A DNA stretch of 64,000 nt from Bradyrhizobium sp. sGM-13 (GTDB lineage Bacteria > Pseudomonadota > Alphaproteobacteria > Rhizobiales > Xanthobacteraceae), in NCBI RefSeq assembly GCF_018398875.1, contig NZ_JAGWDK010000021.1, forward strand, positions 1 to 64,000, written 5' to 3'. A program made the translations under genes and the position numbers. Positions 63,849-64,000 of the stretch are shown piece after piece (position 1 is the stretch's first letter; the number at the start of each line of letters is the position of its first letter). The notes below the pieces were generated by a model. The model did not search any database, was not told the origin of the DNA, and saw only the letters and a program-made list of their open reading frames with translations.

Positions 63849-64000
63849 ATGCTCACAGTCCCGGCATTGACGTTGTTGTTCATTTGTATCGTGGTTGGTT
63901 TGGCTGCGGCCTTCGTCTTGATGTTCTGGGAAATCGAACAGAGGATGTCGAAGTCGCATCGGATGTCCAAGCCCTATCGCAAGAGCGGTCGGGTCGGTTA
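63849..64000 (+). CDS. Small single-pass membrane protein, partial
   Basis: The frame starts ATG at 63849, 8 nt after AGGGA, and continues past the window end. It encodes an N-terminal helix (LTLLFICIVVGLAAAFVLMF) and then a basic, Ser-rich stretch (RMSKSHRMSKPYRKSG). About 50 residues are visible, so neither length nor family is known. Confidence 0.5.
   Translation, partial: MLTVPALTLLFICIVVGLAAAFVLMFWEIEQRMSKSHRMSKPYRKSGRVG

Overview
The window looks like a chromosomal segment of a Bradyrhizobium-type alphaproteobacterium (Hyphomicrobiales, Nitrobacteraceae). The sequence is GC-rich with long antisense shadow reading frames. It carries two orphan Bug-type receptors, two phasins, a CIRCE-controlled groESL operon, an Usg protein and many intergenic palindromic repeats of the kind that fill Bradyrhizobium chromosomes. 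This assignment is inference from gene content and style. I see no rRNA, CRISPR array, transposase, phage gene or plasmid function.

Layout. 0-4 kb: DUF488, Bug receptor, DUF72, phasin, small membrane protein. 4-9.1 kb: a GT2-GtrA plus GT39 glycosyltransferase pair, then a FecR-domain protein in an operon with a CHASE2 adenylate/guanylate cyclase. 9.4-15 kb: DUF899 protein, a membrane-anchored DUF2778 (Tlde1-like) protein, a 1.2-kb non-coding stretch with a decayed repetitive element, a Crp/Fnr regulator, two tiny genes and a second phasin. 15-17.6 kb: groEL and groES with a terminator, a heat-shock-like promoter and one good plus two weaker CIRCE-like elements. 17.6-22.5 kb: Usg, cupin, NupC-type transporter, GT87 and GT2 glycosyltransferases. 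23-32 kb: the Anbu proteasome-like peptidase and a short-chain dehydrogenase, separated from the transglutaminase / alpha-E / circularly permuted ATP-grasp genes, their usual partners, by a decayed peptide-binding protein and a Bug-MBL operon with a divergent LysR gene.

32-38.8 kb: CinA-type MoaB domain, Gpt phosphoribosyltransferase, a MetE-like enzyme, HCCA isomerase plus quinone oxidoreductase, a lipoprotein and an enoyl-CoA hydratase. 39-50.3 kb: a coherent peptide or amide uptake and hydrolysis cluster (amidase, M20 aminoacylase, M81/MlrC peptidase, DppBC permeases, fused DppD-DppF ATPase, M20 carboxypeptidase, and a divergent family 5 binding protein ending in a strong terminator). 50.3-53 kb: alpha/beta hydrolase, PlsC-like acyltransferase and TMEM175-like protein. 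53.0-53.3 kb: a tRNA-Leu(UAA) gene whose anticodon loop is interrupted by a 233-nt group I intron. 53.5-64 kb: lipoprotein, CHCC zinc finger plus FAD monooxygenase, alpha/beta hydrolase, a frameshifted membrane-protein pseudogene, CysE, DUF3126, gamma-carbonic anhydrase, a decayed PAS sensor, a coupled pair of very small genes, a secreted Gly/Pro-rich protein and a small membrane protein cut by the window end.

The most noteworthy items are the group I intron in tRNA-Leu(UAA), the row of CIRCE-like operators in front of groESL, the split Anbu/ATP-grasp cluster, the FecR-CHASE2 cyclase operon with a perfect palindrome upstream, and the modular palindromic repeats between genes.
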